Origin: Sipunculus nudus
Taxonomy: Eukaryota > Annelida > Sipuncula > Golfingiida > Sipunculidae
Length of the DNA stretch: 64,000 nucleotides
Reading direction: 5' to 3'
Assembly: GCA_026874595.1 (NCBI GenBank)
Contig: CM049310.1
Span: forward strand, 87,085,056-87,149,055
The translations under genes were made by a program, and so were the position numbers. The notes under the pieces were generated by a model. That model made no database searches, was not told the DNA's origin, and was given only the letters and a program-made list of their open reading frames with translations. This document shows positions 36,927-48,801 of the stretch, one piece after another. Every line of letters begins with the position of its first letter. The stretch's first letter is position 1.

Positions 36927-37697
36927 CTGTAAAAATGTTGAATTAGGTTATTAGGAAATTCTAAAATCTTGTTTGAATTATTATAAAAATCAAGGTGAGG
37001 ACGCTGGGCTATATATTATTTTACATCGAAGTATAGAACAGGTTATTTAACTGGAACAAACATTATAACGACAGCATTGGAAAAAAAGTTCCTAAAATTA
37101 AACAATTGGGCATAAACCTGTAAAGGTATATGAAAGCGTGCATGTTCCCGCTTCTCCCTGGTCGCTGGGTAGGTCATCACCTCCCGCAACAATATCCTTG
37201 GAGTTTTCAAGTGGGGTGCTTTTATCTATTAGGAAATGGATAGGTTCATATTTGGAATACATCAGCATTATAATTATTTGAAAACTTATAAATTATATGT
37301 TTCAGGTATTAATTTATGTTTTTGTTTTTGTGTAAGCGGTGTATATATTGCAATTGAAACACCAGAAATATTTAAAATAAACTTCAGGTCTCATTTTATT
37401 TAAATTCGGACAAAAATATCACTCCGGATTTCTGAAATCATAAACATTACAAGCATTTTAGAACTTCGTTGCCAAGAAACTTATATTTATTAAGGTTTTA
37501 AAATTCTATACTAAAATAATTATTTTAAAAAATATGTCAAATAAGCAATTTTTTTATAGTCTTCAATAACACCTTAGTAATTTCCAATACTTTTCTCGTA
37601 AAAATACATAAAACTATTACCGAACAGATTTTTATTTTAAAAAAAAAGAACATAAAAATGAATCTGATACGAAAGAAAATGTAAAATGAGAACTCAC

Positions 37698-37832
37698 TTA
37701 TGCAAAGACTCGGTGCAACACTTTCACATGTTTTTCTTTCCCACATTAGATCTTTTTCCTTAATGACAGCGCAGTGTCCATCACCATTCAAGGAGGTGGA
37801 CAGAAAATGGAAATCTTCCAGCGGATTTGTAA
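37698..37832 (-). CDS. Two-lectin-domain membrane receptor, exon 5 (CTLD2, C-terminal part)
   Basis: The acceptor GTTTAACAG ends at 37833; the donor GTGAGT starts at 37697. The exon has 135 nt in phase 1. It encodes the closing part of a C-type-lectin-like domain: 'NGDGHCAVI' then 'MWERKTCESVAPSLCI', with the Cys-Cys-Cys spacing expected of the CTLD end. The WND calcium-site motif is absent, so classical calcium-dependent sugar binding is doubtful. Confidence 0.8.
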
Positions 37833-37966
37833 CTGTTAAACATTATATGGAATTCAAAAAAATATCGATAAATGTGGAAAACTTAAAATAATGTTGAGCC
37901 TTTTACAAATCTGTCTTTTGGAGGAAATTTAATCTTCTGATTTTAGGAATATTTGTTATGTCTTAC

Positions 37967-38212
37967 TTTGATTTTGGACAACCCAGTCCTCCATGCTCCA
38001 TCCTATCCAAGCTTCCCTTTCAATTCCCTCCAGAAGGTGTGATATACGACTGACGTCATCAGTGTCGTTATTACGGACTGGCCATAGAATGCCGCCCATC
38101 TGGGTACATTCAGCTTTCGCCTGAAACCAATTTACTTTGCCTCGGCCGACTTTTATACACGATACCATATCCTCGAGAAGCAAGCAGTTCCAATGGTGAC
38201 AAGTCTTGCACA
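37967..38212 (-). CDS. Two-lectin-domain membrane receptor, exon 4 (CTLD2, N-terminal part)
   Basis: The acceptor CCCTTTCAG ends at 38213; the donor GTAAGA begins at 37966. It has 246 nt, phase 1 at both ends, residues about 137-218. It holds the first CTLD signatures: 'NWFQAKAECTQMGGILWPV', then an acidic loop and 'AWIGW' (the WIGL-type core). Together with exon 5 it forms the membrane-proximal lectin-like domain. The 12-kb intron before it contains the Ty3 retrotransposon. Confidence 0.8.
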
Positions 38213-38873
38213 CTGAAAGGGGGACAATGATTATATGGCTAATGTTAAGAATGAACGATACATGATGTACACGCAATATCTTGCTACGGGTCTCTTGAAT
38301 ATTTTGTAAAAAAATCAAAGTATCTTTCAGTAAAGGTCAATCATGTGCATTTGTCCATCCGTAGTTAAACGTATAATAATGAATGGAGTTTACTCTACAG
38401 ATCTTTTACATCTTCTTTATAAATAAAAATATTCGAACTATAAAGGAGTAAAGGTAATCTGGCCTTGGGAATTTTGCTCTCACTCACATTGTCATCTTGA
38501 AGAATACATTAGAAAACAAAATCAAAAGAAAACCATTATGACTAAAGGACATATTCTGATACATATATATATTTAATACTTTGGTACCCGTCTTTGTCTT
38601 GCAGGATAAAAAAAATTATTTTGATTATTTTTTTGTATTTTTTTTTGTCTTTAATATTATAAATCAACTTATAAAAGTATGTTGAAATTCAACATTTAGC
38701 ACGGATATAATAGTTTGGTCCCTTTCACGTGTAAGTTGTTAAAAAATATAATCGACTAAAATGCAGAGAACTCACTTCAGTCTTATACATAATTTGATAA
38801 ACGATTTTATTTGAGGCACAATATCAAATTTATAGTCCATTAAATGCTGTTTTAGAAGTAGTTCTGTCAATTA
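38213..38873. other. Intron 3, proximal part; no other feature
   Basis: AT-rich intron sequence between exon 4 and the MITE that follows. Nothing else supported. Confidence 0.5.
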
Positions 38874-39053
38874 CGGTGAAATCCCGCTTTGCGACCAACT
38901 CACAATTGCGACCACTACAACAATTACGTCAACTTTTCTTGGTCCCAATGATCTGATTCAGGTTTTTTAGAATTTCTCTAATACGACCATCCCCAAAATA
39001 ACGACCACTTTGGGCAGTCCCCAAGGCGGTCGTAATTGTAGGGTTCCACTGGG
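38874..39053. mobile_element. Decayed pogo/Tigger-like MITE
   Basis: About 180 bp between TA dinucleotides. It begins CGGTGAAATCCCGCTTTGCGA and ends GGTCGTAATTGTAGGGTTCCACTGGG, whose inverse opens CCCAGTGGAACCC. The ends are an imperfect inverted pair of the same style as 17816-17990 but with different interior sequence ('gcgaccac', 'acgaccac' repeats). It lies 21 bp from the retrotransposon LTR. Confidence 0.6.
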
Positions 39054-39070
39054 TATATTTTTTTGGTAAG

Positions 39071-39074
39071 CTTA
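39071..39074. other. Target-site duplication CTTA (left)
   Basis: CTTA directly precedes the left LTR and recurs at 49817-49820 directly after the right LTR. A 4-bp duplication is in the range used by Ty3-type integrases. Confidence 0.8.
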
Positions 39075-40090
39075 TGTAGCAGTATTTGTCACATCAGTGG
39101 CAGAATGGAAAATACTGGGGTCGTGGGGGCGCACACACACAGACGTCTGACCTCATCCAAGGCACAACACAGCGTGCTTTACAGTTTTTACTGTGCTGGA
39201 ATGAGAGACAAGAAATATACAAAAACTGAACTCTCCAGTTCAACGGTTGTCTGCCAAGTCAAATTTACAATTTAAAATGCACAGGATCAGACCTGCTGAC
39301 TTACAAAATAATACATAATTACGAAATATGCCTCAGTTACAGAATGTACAGTATTTACAGCGACACCTCGCCATCATAATACACTGCGCTGGCAAGTATA
39401 TGAAAAATGTCAGTGATCAGGCTACCTTTCTGACCAAACTTAGCAAATATTACTACAGCAAGATTACTACAGCAAATAATACGTCTATGATATCGTTATT
39501 ACCAGGAAAAATAGAACTACGGAGTGATGCAAGATTACTACAACAAATAATACATCTACAACATCGTTATCATGACTTTGAAAATAGAATAACGTTCTGG
39601 GTTGTGTTTACATTAACACAATAATTAAATCAGGAAATACACTGATAATTACATACCTGGAATGAGAGACAAGAAATATATAAAAACTGACCTCTCCAGT
39701 TCAACGGTTGTCTGCCAAGTGACGCTAGACGGAAACTTGGCGGCAAAACCAGGTACATAATTAACATGTCAATGGACAATATTACGAAACAACGGAGCAA
39801 ATTAAATCAATGTTGAACAAAAACGTGTAAGTACTGGATACGTTTCCGATATTGCATATAACGCTTATTATGGCAACTTTTATGTACGTATGCCTTGTTA
39901 CTGCATGAAAAACATAAAATGACGGATATTAATTAACAGGTCAAAGGTGACAACCCAGGTGCTATGCTCCGAGAAGGATTACAAGTTGGCGCGCTACTCT
40001 CTGACCAATACAGACACAGGGTGCACACAATGTATGCATATCACATCAAATATGAAACAAACTAAACTAACGGCAGTGCACCCGGTCACA
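39075..40090 (-). repeat. 3' LTR
   Basis: 1016 bp, reading TG...CA on the plus strand (TGTAGCAG to CGGTCACA). It contains internal duplications: a block of about 60 bp ('ctggaatgagagacaagaaa' through 'ttgtctgccaagt') at about 39196-39260 and 39657-39720, and a second pair around 'gcaagattactacagcaaat' / 'gcaagattactacaacaaat'. The same pairs are in the other LTR, so they predate insertion. Confidence 0.93.
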
Positions 40091-40104
40091 TTTCTCCCCC
40101 TCCT
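40091..40104 (-). other. Polypurine tract
   Basis: On the minus strand AGGAGGGGGAGAAA abuts the 3' LTR directly. It is the expected primer site for plus-strand DNA synthesis during reverse transcription. Confidence 0.9.
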
Positions 40105-40643
40105 GAGAAAATGTCGTCCCGACATTAAACACGATAATTTCATACTCCCATATAATAAATGCAACATCCAACAATATATGTCAGTTGTTTGTGTACGTTA
40201 AACGAAGTCAGCATCACTAACCCCAAGCAATGATATCGGTGGGTTATAAGTATCATTACAACATCGTCTACTTGATAGGTGCTTGCATATTATTATTTAC
40301 AAACTGGATCATCTTACAACAACATTACATTATCAAATAACTCTAGATCATCAAAATCATGATATAGCGTACCATGACCACTTGACACATGAACATAAGG
40401 TATGCATGGTCAGACCAATACCTCAGCGATGGCAATATCCATTAAAGGATAACAAAATCGCTCATGCTGTTTGCTGATATGATATTGGGTATGTGATGTG
40501 CCTATATCAATGATAATCAGTGTGTCATTGGGCCCGAGTACCTAAAATTGTCTTAAGAAGTGTTATATAAATATTAGCAGTTTCAGCTAGTCATCACTGT
40601 TTTATGGATACCTCAATAGATAAGTGTATTATATAAATACATA
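40105..40643 (-). other. Retrotransposon 3' non-coding region
   Basis: About 540 bp between the end of pol and the polypurine tract. It holds no env-like or other frame of note. Confidence 0.7.
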
Positions 40644-41399
40644 TTACGTATTCATCAATGGAGAAAGGGCATCTATTAGATTTTTTAGGTCGACTATACG
40701 GTTTTGAATGACAGAAGGTTCCCGGGGTTCTGGGTATGGTAAGCAACAGGTTTGTTGATATGAACAAGGATCATACCACATTGGCGTCTTCTTGGTACGG
40801 TTCGAACGTCTAGGAATACTGGGAACAGACTGGTCCATAGTACACGGCTCTTCTGCGGTTTCGTCAGTGCAATGGTTGGTTTCTTCTAGGTCTGAGGTAC
40901 CATCCCTCTCCAAACCATCCCGCGATCCCTCGGGTCCTTTAGGTTCTGCCGATGTTGACGTCTGATCGATCAGTGGGCGATCATCCGGCGGGGCCTCACT
41001 CACGCTGTGTCGTCGAGGGGTTGGTTGTGGTTTTTCCGGGACGTTGGGATTCGGTGATAGCCGCGGACACGGGAGATTTCTCCTGGGTTTTGGCTGCGGC
41101 ATGATGCGTATAGGTTCCTCCTCAGATTCTTCCTCATCAGAGCTGGAGATGAAATCAACTTTTCTGGTTTTATCTGAACGTTTTGACGTCGCCTTTGGTG
41201 TAACTGGCCGTTTCTTGGTGCTATGTTCGGTGTTATTCGGCGTGTCCTTCTCTGAAGCATCTGGCGACAGATATCCTATCGGGAGAAGCAGATTGCGGTA
41301 CAATGTTTTCCTTGGTCCAATCCCATATTCGGCCTCAAGTTCGCATACTGGGACATCATCATTAATTTGACGCACGACCTTATAGATGGTTTCCTGCCA
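40644..41399 (-). pseudogene. pol: pol 3' part after the premature stop (integrase C-terminal tail)
   Basis: The frame continues in register with pol after TGA 41402-41400. It starts with the usual end of the integrase C-terminal region ('VVRQINDDVPVYELE'-like; here VPVCELEAEYG and 'KTLYRNLLLPIGYL'), then about 170 residues of low-complexity tail rich in Pro, Ser, Glu and basic runs (SSSDEEESEEEP; RRSNRTKKTP), ending TAA/TGA-type stop at 40644. No chromodomain is seen. Because it is split off by the stop, it would be made only by readthrough. Confidence 0.85.
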
Positions 41400-44300
41400 T
41401 CAATCACATAGTTTCTGTTTCCCTTTAACAGCGAGATTACGGATAAGCACCCTGTCTCCTGGCTGTAGTACGGCGCCTCTACTTCGAAGATCGTAATTCC
41501 GTTTTTGTCGTTGTTGGGCCTTGCTGATGTTCTTAGAAGCCAACTCGTATGCAAATCTCAAGCGCTTCCGCAGATTCTCGACATACCCTTGTTTTTGCTG
41601 TTTAACGCCAGTGCCAAACGCTACATCTACAGGTAAACGTGGATGTCTGCCGAACATCAAGTAAAATGGTTCATACCCAGTTGTCTCATTTGGAGTACAG
41701 TTATACGCATGGACTATCGGAGCGATGTAGTTTTTCCAATCAGCTTTCTCTTCGGGTTGGAGTGTGCCTAGCATGTCCAACAGCGTACGATTAAACCGCT
41801 CACACTGTCCGTTCCCGCTCGGATGGTATGGTGAGGTCCGTGATTTAGCAATACCAGGTATCTCACACAGGTGTTTGATCGTGTTGCTTTCAAACTGTCG
41901 TCCTTGGTCACTATGCAATTTTGATGGAAACCCATAGTGAATGATGAAGTTGTCGAACAGTGTTTTAGCTGTTGTATAAGCGGTCTGATTCCGGGTAGGG
42001 TAGGCTTGAGCGTATCGGGTGAAGTGATCTGTAACCACTAGCACATTCTCGTATCCCCCTTTTGACGTTTCAATAGAAAGAAAGTCCATACAAACCAGTT
42101 CCAGGGGTTGGCTCGTTTTGATACTGACCAATGGTGCTTGTGGTTTTAGAAGTGTTTTTCGACGAACACACCTTCCACATTGGGCTACATACTCTTCCAC
42201 GTCATTCGACATTCCGGGCCAGAAAAATCTACCTCTTATAAGTTCCATGGTCCGATCACGTCCTGGGTGGCCAACCTGGTCATGACATCTGGTTATTGCT
42301 TCCTTCCGGTGGGTGAACGGGAGCACTAATTGGAAAGACACCTCATTGTTCTGCAGGCGCTGACGGTACAATACACCATTTCGTAGACACAGCTTCTTCC
42401 CCCGACATAAACTATGCATCTCTCGCCAGTATGGATCATTGTCGGGTGTTATAGTTGGGTTTCCTTCTAGCATGTCTATGCATCTTTTTAGAACTGGGTC
42501 TTTCCGTTGGAGCCTCACCCGATCAGAAACTGAGCTTTGGTTTAGTACTGTATTCTCCAGTAGAGGTACAGCATTCTCAGATAGAGATAAAATTTCTACA
42601 AATCCACAGGTTGGCATTTCTGTGTTAAAAATGGCCGATACGACTTGATTTTCGATTACCTGACACTCTTGTGGCCATTTTATGCGTGATAACGAATCTG
42701 CATCGATGTTTCGTCGGCCAGACCGGTATTCGATGGTGAAGTTATAGTTGGCCAGTGCTGAAACCCATCGGTGACCTGTTGCATCTAACTTCGCTGAGGT
42801 AAGGATATACGTCAAGGGATTGTTGTCAGTTTTCACCGTAAACGTGCTTCCATACAAATAGTCATGAAATTTCTTTGTGATAGCCCATTTTAGCGCCAAA
42901 AATTCCAGTTTGTGAACAGGGTACCGGTTTTCTGCGTTCCTTAATCCTCGACTGGCAAAAGCTATGGGCCGTTCGGTTCCATCCGGTTGTTTTTGATATA
43001 ATGCTGCTCCCAAGGACTCACCACTGGCATCCACATGCACAGAGAACGGTTTAGCAAAATTCGCGAAAGCAAGCACGGGTGCAGAGGTACACAGTTCAAT
43101 AAGCTGTTCAAATGCTGCTTGGTGACGATCTTCCCATCTGAAAATGTTGTTACCTGATTCTGTCGATTTCTTTGTTTTCTTTCGGTGAGCACCAGCGCCT
43201 TGAGTTAACTCGTACAGTGGTTTGGCGATCTTAGAAAAATCCTTTATGAATCGTCGGTAGAACCCTGCAAAACCTAAAAAGCTCTGGAGTTGTTTGGCAT
43301 TACTTGGTATCGGCCACTCTCGAACGCATCGAATCTTATCTGGATCGGGGGATACTCCTTCTTCGGATACTTCATGTCCAAGGTACTTAATAGACGTCTG
43401 GAAGAAGTTACATTTAGAAGCCTTCAACTTTAAGCCTGCGTTCCTCAACCGGTTGAACATTGCCTCAAGTCTCTCAATGTGTTCCTCATACGTCCGACTG
43501 AAAACAACTATATCGTCCAAATACAGTAAACACGAATTCAAGTGTAGATCGCCCATGCACTGTTCCATTAGACGTTGGAACGTGGCTGGTGCATTGGTCA
43601 ATCCGAACGGCATGCGCTGGCACTCAAAAAACCCAACCTGCCCTACCGCAAACGCTGTCTTTGGTTTATCTTGTTCCTCTATTTCCACCTGCCAATATGC
43701 ACTTTTCAGATCAAGGGTGCTGAACCACTTGGAACCATGTAAACTATCAAAAGTTTCTTCAATTCGGGGAAGGGCGTATGCATCCTTCACTGTCACTGAG
43801 TTAAGTTGCCTAAAGTCTATGCAAAATCTGAGAGTTCCGTCTTTCTTCCTGACCAGAACGACATTGGATGTATAGGGACTGTCAGATTTCCTGATTACTC
43901 CGAGATCTAACATCTCCCGCACATGTTTCCGGACTTCTTCAAGCATAGCAGGTGGTATCCTTCGGTGCCTTTCTTTGAATGGTCGGTCATCTTGTAGTTT
44001 GATCTTGTGTTTCACCAAGTCTGTCTGCCCAAGGTCTAGATCATGCAAGGAGAACACATCACGCCATTTTGATAAGAGTTGTTCTACTTCTGTCACCTGG
44101 TCTTTGTTTAGCTCGGCAGAGAGCATCTCATGGTAGGAATACGGGAATTCCTCCCTGGGAGAGTCTTTATTTTCCTGAGTTGATTCCACTGGTACCACTT
44201 CCACTTGATGTACATCACAGAGCTTACTTCTGCTTGGTATGGCAACCGCCTTCTCAGAGTGGTTATTAATCTCAACATATACTTGTTGTGCTGACATCCT

Positions 44301-44978
44301 TGCTCCAAGTTTCTGCAACACGGGAGATACAACCAACCCACCTGGTAAAGTCATTGATCCTTCTGCAAGTACATGAACCTGTTTACAGTATCCTCTTGTG
44401 GCATGGGTAAGTCCTTGTACCAGTTGCCGGGTGTGTGGCTGTATAAGAATAGGTTTTGTCGTTATCACAGAACCTATTGCACCGGATTGATGAGCTGTTC
44501 TCTGGTTCTCCGATAGATTACCAAAAGCTAGTTTCCACGGTTTCGGAATGTTGGTAGCCAATATGCTCTCGTCATTGCTGCTCAACTGCAATACATTGGT
44601 GCCAATCAACACTGGAACTCTGCTTCGGTAAGTAGTTTCTGGTACAACCAAGGCTACGATGACACTGCTCAGCTGTGGGAGACCTTTTACCTTCAGTTCT
44701 ATTTCTGTATAACCCAGGTACTCTAGTGACTGCCCATCTGCTGCCTCTAGTCGAATTAGCTCCTCCAGCGGCCAAACCTCTAATCCTAGCTTGTTACAGA
44801 AAGAGTCACATATAGTACTAACCATTGATCCGGTGTCTAAGAGGGCTTTACATGGCTGGTCATTGACGATGACGTCTACTTCACTTGCTTGACCGATCAA
44901 TTTCTGGTTGACATTGGGACTATTTTGACCACTACGGTCCAAATTCTGTCCCACGAATTTGGCCGATCCTAGTTTAAA
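41400..44978 (-). pseudogene. pol: pol: protease, reverse transcriptase, RNase H, integrase (one premature stop)
   Basis: Entered by -1 frameshift at 44978-44972; residues are counted here from codon 44954. Retropepsin D40-T-G-S; RT with 'FSTLDLKSAYWQ' and Y478-L-D-D; RNase H acids D642, E684, D710; integrase zinc site H891-x4-H896 and C926-x2-C929; catalytic D957, D1016 and E1052 (35 residues between the last two, DD35E). All catalytic residues are present. The frame is broken only by TGA at 41402-41400, inside the integrase C-terminal region. pol and its tail together would span about 1436 residues. Most plus-strand frames across this interval are shadows. Confidence 0.93.
44969..44978 (-). 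promoter_or_regulatory. Programmed -1 frameshift site, TTTAAAC, at the gag stop
   Basis: On the minus strand the gag codons read CAT TTA AAC TAG. T TTA AAC is a canonical X XXY YYZ heptamer in the correct register, followed at once by the gag TAG. A -1 slip gives TTT AAA CTA GGA..., which opens directly into the pol frame. Efficient sites usually need a downstream pseudoknot or stem; I have not verified one by folding. Confidence 0.85.
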
Positions 44979-46461
44979 TGACAGTCAGCTGCCCTGTGTC
45001 CGTACACGCCACAGTGCCAACAATGGCCTCTGAACTGGAGTGATCCTGGCTGATTATTCAGACGCCGACCCTCGTTGCTGGTAGCATTGGTACCCAGTTT
45101 GTGTCCGCTAGCATGGTTGTTGTAGGAGGAAGTCTGGCTGGACTGGTGATCGCTCTGGAAGGTTGTATTTGATCCGGTGCCCCTCTCCAGATTGGTCAAT
45201 CGTTTTTCCAGGTCTCTCATTCCTCTCACCATCTCATCTACTTTCTCTGATAGCTGTCTCGTCAGTAATTCCAGCTGTTTGACGGGTGACGTCTCAGTGG
45301 GTTTCTTTGTCTCTACTGCATAGACTTTTGCCTTGATGTCCTGGGGTAGATCCTTTAGTCGTAACTCTGCCGCTCTGGCTTCTACGATCAGTTGTTCGTA
45401 AGTGGCATTCTCGACTTTATGGCGAATCTCATTTTGGATCTGCTCCGAGCGAAGTCCCGTGAAGAACTTAGACTTCAATATATTTGGTCCAGCAGTGGCT
45501 ATAATAAGTGACTTGTTGCCACGGGAATAGAAATCCTCCAGTCTACAACTCCATTCTGCTATAGTCTCTCCCTTGTGTTGTTTCGCGGAGAAGAACTGTT
45601 CCATGCCGACCTCTGATGGTAACACTTTCCATAGATCTTGTCTAGCTTGTTGACTATCTCAGCCGAGGTTGCCTCCTCCCCCAAACGGATCGCGAATTGT
45701 CCTGCCTGTCCCTTCAAAGACTTCACGATGGCCTGTACGATCTGATGATCTGGATAAAGCCCCTGTCTGATCAGACTGCGCACCTCATGTCGCCATTGCT
45801 GATAAGATGTCTCTCCTTTCATGCCCTCTCCAGAGAAAGTCGTCAGTCTGGGTGGATTTGCTGGGGGTATGTAACCATAAGGATGTAAACTTGGTGATGT
45901 AACAGCAGGTTGGTATTTGAAGAACGTATTCGATGCTGGGCCCTCATACCTCGGAACCTGAGATGTTGCTACTGGTGCACATGTGTACATTCCATCAGAC
46001 GATGCCAATCGATACGCTACGTGTGGTGTCCCAAAAGGCAGGGGTGCACATACTTGTGTCGTGACTGATGTACGCCACGGCGACCGAAATGGTTGACCTT
46101 CCTCAACACGGACTTCCTGGTCCGACTGCTTGGGTAGTGGTCTCCCGGGAGTGGCTTGCTCTGTCTGCTTGCCAGATCCAGTCCCAAGAGCTTCTGTCAA
46201 CAGTTGTCTGTCTTCAACTGACAGCGAAGACAGTTGCTTAACAAAACCTTTAACATCAAATGGTGGTTTAGGTAGAGCATAGTAGCACTGAGTTAAAGCC
46301 TGCTCTAACTCAGCTTGAACGGGTTCCACCCTCACTACCTGCTCACTTATCTGACAACCATCTAAGGATTTCCTAGCACTAACCACATCATCAGCTTTGG
46401 AATACAATAAAAGCTGAGTTGTCACGGGGGATAATCCTGTCAACACACTGTGGATCTCCAT
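44969..46461 (-). pseudogene. gag: gag with a frame change (capsid and CCHC nucleocapsid)
   Basis: It starts at ATG 46461-46459 (MEIHSVLTGL). The first frame (46461-45559) covers a Pro-rich N-terminal region and the front of a capsid-like domain ('GYIPPANPPRLTTFSGEG', 'YQQWRHEVRSLI'). The second frame (from about 45625 to 44969) carries the rest: 'FFSAKQHKGETIAEWSCRLE', a coiled segment, and one zinc knuckle C-W-H-C-G-V-Y-G-H-R-A-A-D-C just before TAG. The change of frame within the capsid domain at about 45600-45630 moves back by one base and has no slippery sequence, so it looks like a lesion or a base-call error rather than programmed recoding. Confidence 0.88.
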
Positions 46462-48779
46462 GCAATTTAATTAAGTGAGTGATATCACTTAATTTGAAGT
46501 CCCCAGGTAAATTAATCAATAGCAGGCTACGGTCAATAAGCGACATCTTGCCAGAGATATGTCATTAACTAGCTATTCGCAAGTAATTGAAACTGCGATA
46601 AAGTTCTCAGTTGAACCAGATGCTCATATATCTGATATATCTTATCACGTATGGCACAACCTTATACTTGGGTGATAACACTGAATCGAGTTCAGTAAAT
46701 CACCAAGCCTAATTGTGAACAAAGGTCTGTTGTATGTGTGTTATATGTACCAAATGAATCAAATGAATAAAAATAATTCAATAAAAATCAGGTGATAAAT
46801 CTGAATAAAGTTCAGCCAATCACCAAACAATGATAGACAGATCTCAAATGAACATGTGTGTGGCTTATGCCAAATAATTCTCAAATTCTCAAAAATGGAT
46901 GTAGGTTTAGGTGTTACCTGAATCAATTCAGTCACAAAGTTCAATAATACTCAGGTGTTAATACTAGATCAAATCAAGTTCATGCAATCATCGAAAAAAA
47001 ATATAAAAAAATATTACAAATACAAAGGGTGACAACTGAAGCGTTGAATATGGTCTGTCACCAAGTTCAATGTCACTCAAGGTTGATATAAGCAATTGTT
47101 GATATGCAAGTGATATAGTCGATATATAAAAAAATATTTGACTGATAAAGCAAACGTTGATTTCAGTTCGGTAACAAAGCTCGAGAAATATTTAGAAAAT
47201 AACTAAAGTATTCGTGTCTGAGATGTGTCAACACTGACTAGTATCACTGACAAAGCCTAATGTGAATTAAATGTAAGCATCCAAACAATCGAACACTGAC
47301 AATAATATGGTGACAGCATATATGATAAATCTGGGTGTCATAAAAATATAAACACCACCCAGTTAAAATGAAAGGTCGAATGTTCAATTGGAGTGTTTGA
47401 AATTGTAAACACCGGCCAAACGATGAGAATATAAAGTCAATTTGTGAATGGTAGCACCGGCAAAATGTAAATACTGCCTTAAACTCAGGGAGCTTCGACA
47501 GAACATTAACGATGGTTTAACAAAGTCATATATGAAATATGAGTATTGAAAAGGTTAACACTGACCACCAGTCAGTGATATTCGAATGTACAATAACTGT
47601 AAAATGTAAATGTAAACACTGATAAAAATATCAGTGACGAAAGCGAATATAGACTAAATTGCAACGGCTGAAAAACGTAATCTGAAAAAAATAAGCGACA
47701 AACTGACTATGAAGTTAATGTCTTAATTTGTCCTCTGACAAAAAGGTAAACACTGAGCAAAAATCAGTAAAACTTTGAAACCTTGACCTTATGTATTTGT
47801 ATTACTTCCGGTACAATAATACTACTGATATCCGTTTACCAATGTTTACTTGACTTATGGAAAGTATCCACAAAACAGCATTTTAAGGCAGTACAATTTT
47901 CAGTTGAGGTATGAATACGTAACAAAATGGCAAAATATGAAGTACAGAAGAAAAACATATAAATGTCTAATCACATAAAACATACCACTATCAGTTTTAA
48001 CTGTGGCTGCTGATTCACAGACATGATAAACTGACAGTCAACAAGATCAAACCTCGCAACCCTCGACTGAACTAGAACTCTGTTGACCACCGAAACACAT
48101 TTTTTTTTTTTTTTTTTAACTGAGAGACCGAAATTATGTACATAAAATAAGAAGTCACCCTGATAAATTCTCACAACTGCACAAAACCAAGGGTCACTCA
48201 CAGAAAGTACATGCTAGAAAACCGTGTTTACATTAACTCATGAATATAAAACACGTGTGTTTGTTTACAACATGGCCGCCATGACCAAACACGTTGATTT
48301 GTTTACAGAAGAGCTGTCATGACCGGATGTGTACAGTCACATGTAGTTGTTTACAATAAGAAGATCACTTGTGGTTACATGCATGGAAATAATATAACAG
48401 TTCTCAAATCAACAAAAATCGGTTACCTTCATGCTTCCGCTGCTCCACATGAACACATTATACAGGTCCAAAAGTCCACATGTACAAAATATCCAACACA
48501 ATATCCTCCAAATGAGTATAATAAATCCAAAGTCCGGCAAAGTACACAAAACAATGTCCAATGTACATCAGGCGTGAAATCCTCTGAAAGTTCAAGAAGA
48601 ACACCTATGGGCGACGAAGATTCCTGGCGTCAGATCCAGCGAAGCGGAAAAACCGTCGACCGGTACACACAATCACAACCACAAAGGACCAGGCACCCTC
48701 CGGCAGCGACTCCCTATGGCTCGTCTGGTTGGACTCTCGTAGCTCCACTTGGCAGTGTGTTATAACGGAAGATGTGCAA
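46462..48779 (-). other. Retrotransposon leader between primer site and gag
   Basis: About 2.3 kb of AT-rich, non-coding leader, unusually long. It shows recurrent short motifs ('aacactga', 'tcagtga', 'gtaaacact') that give a loosely repetitive character at about 47200-47800. Frames within it, such as 48319-48765 on the plus strand, show no family resemblance. Confidence 0.7.
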
Positions 48780-48797
48780 GCCCCACGTTGGGCGCCA
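48780..48797 (-). other. Primer-binding site for tRNA-Lys(CUU)
   Basis: The minus strand reads TGGCGCCCAACGTGGGGC, four bases inside the 5' LTR. It is complementary to the 3' end of animal tRNA-Lys with anticodon CUU, as I recall that tRNA's sequence (…CCCCACGTTGGGCGCCA). Confidence 0.85.
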
Positions 48798-48801
48798 TTT
48801 C

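Noticed and set aside
37537-37697. Extension of the lectin exon frame past 37698 (Phe-rich hydrophobic stretch) as a membrane segment
   Set aside because: A consensus GTGAGT donor lies at the end of the CTLD, and using it joins in phase to a later transmembrane exon; the extension is Phe/Ile/Lys-rich intron translation.
43294-43875. 193-codon plus-strand frame
   Set aside because: Shadow of the reverse-transcriptase region of pol on the opposite strand.
45559-45660. gag frame change considered as programmed frameshifting
   Set aside because: It falls inside the capsid domain with no slippery heptamer, whereas the true recoding site sits at the gag-pol junction. A lesion or base error explains it better.
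48319-48765. 148-codon plus-strand frame
   Set aside because: It lies antisense in the retrotransposon leader, overlaps the primer-site region, and has no family resemblance.
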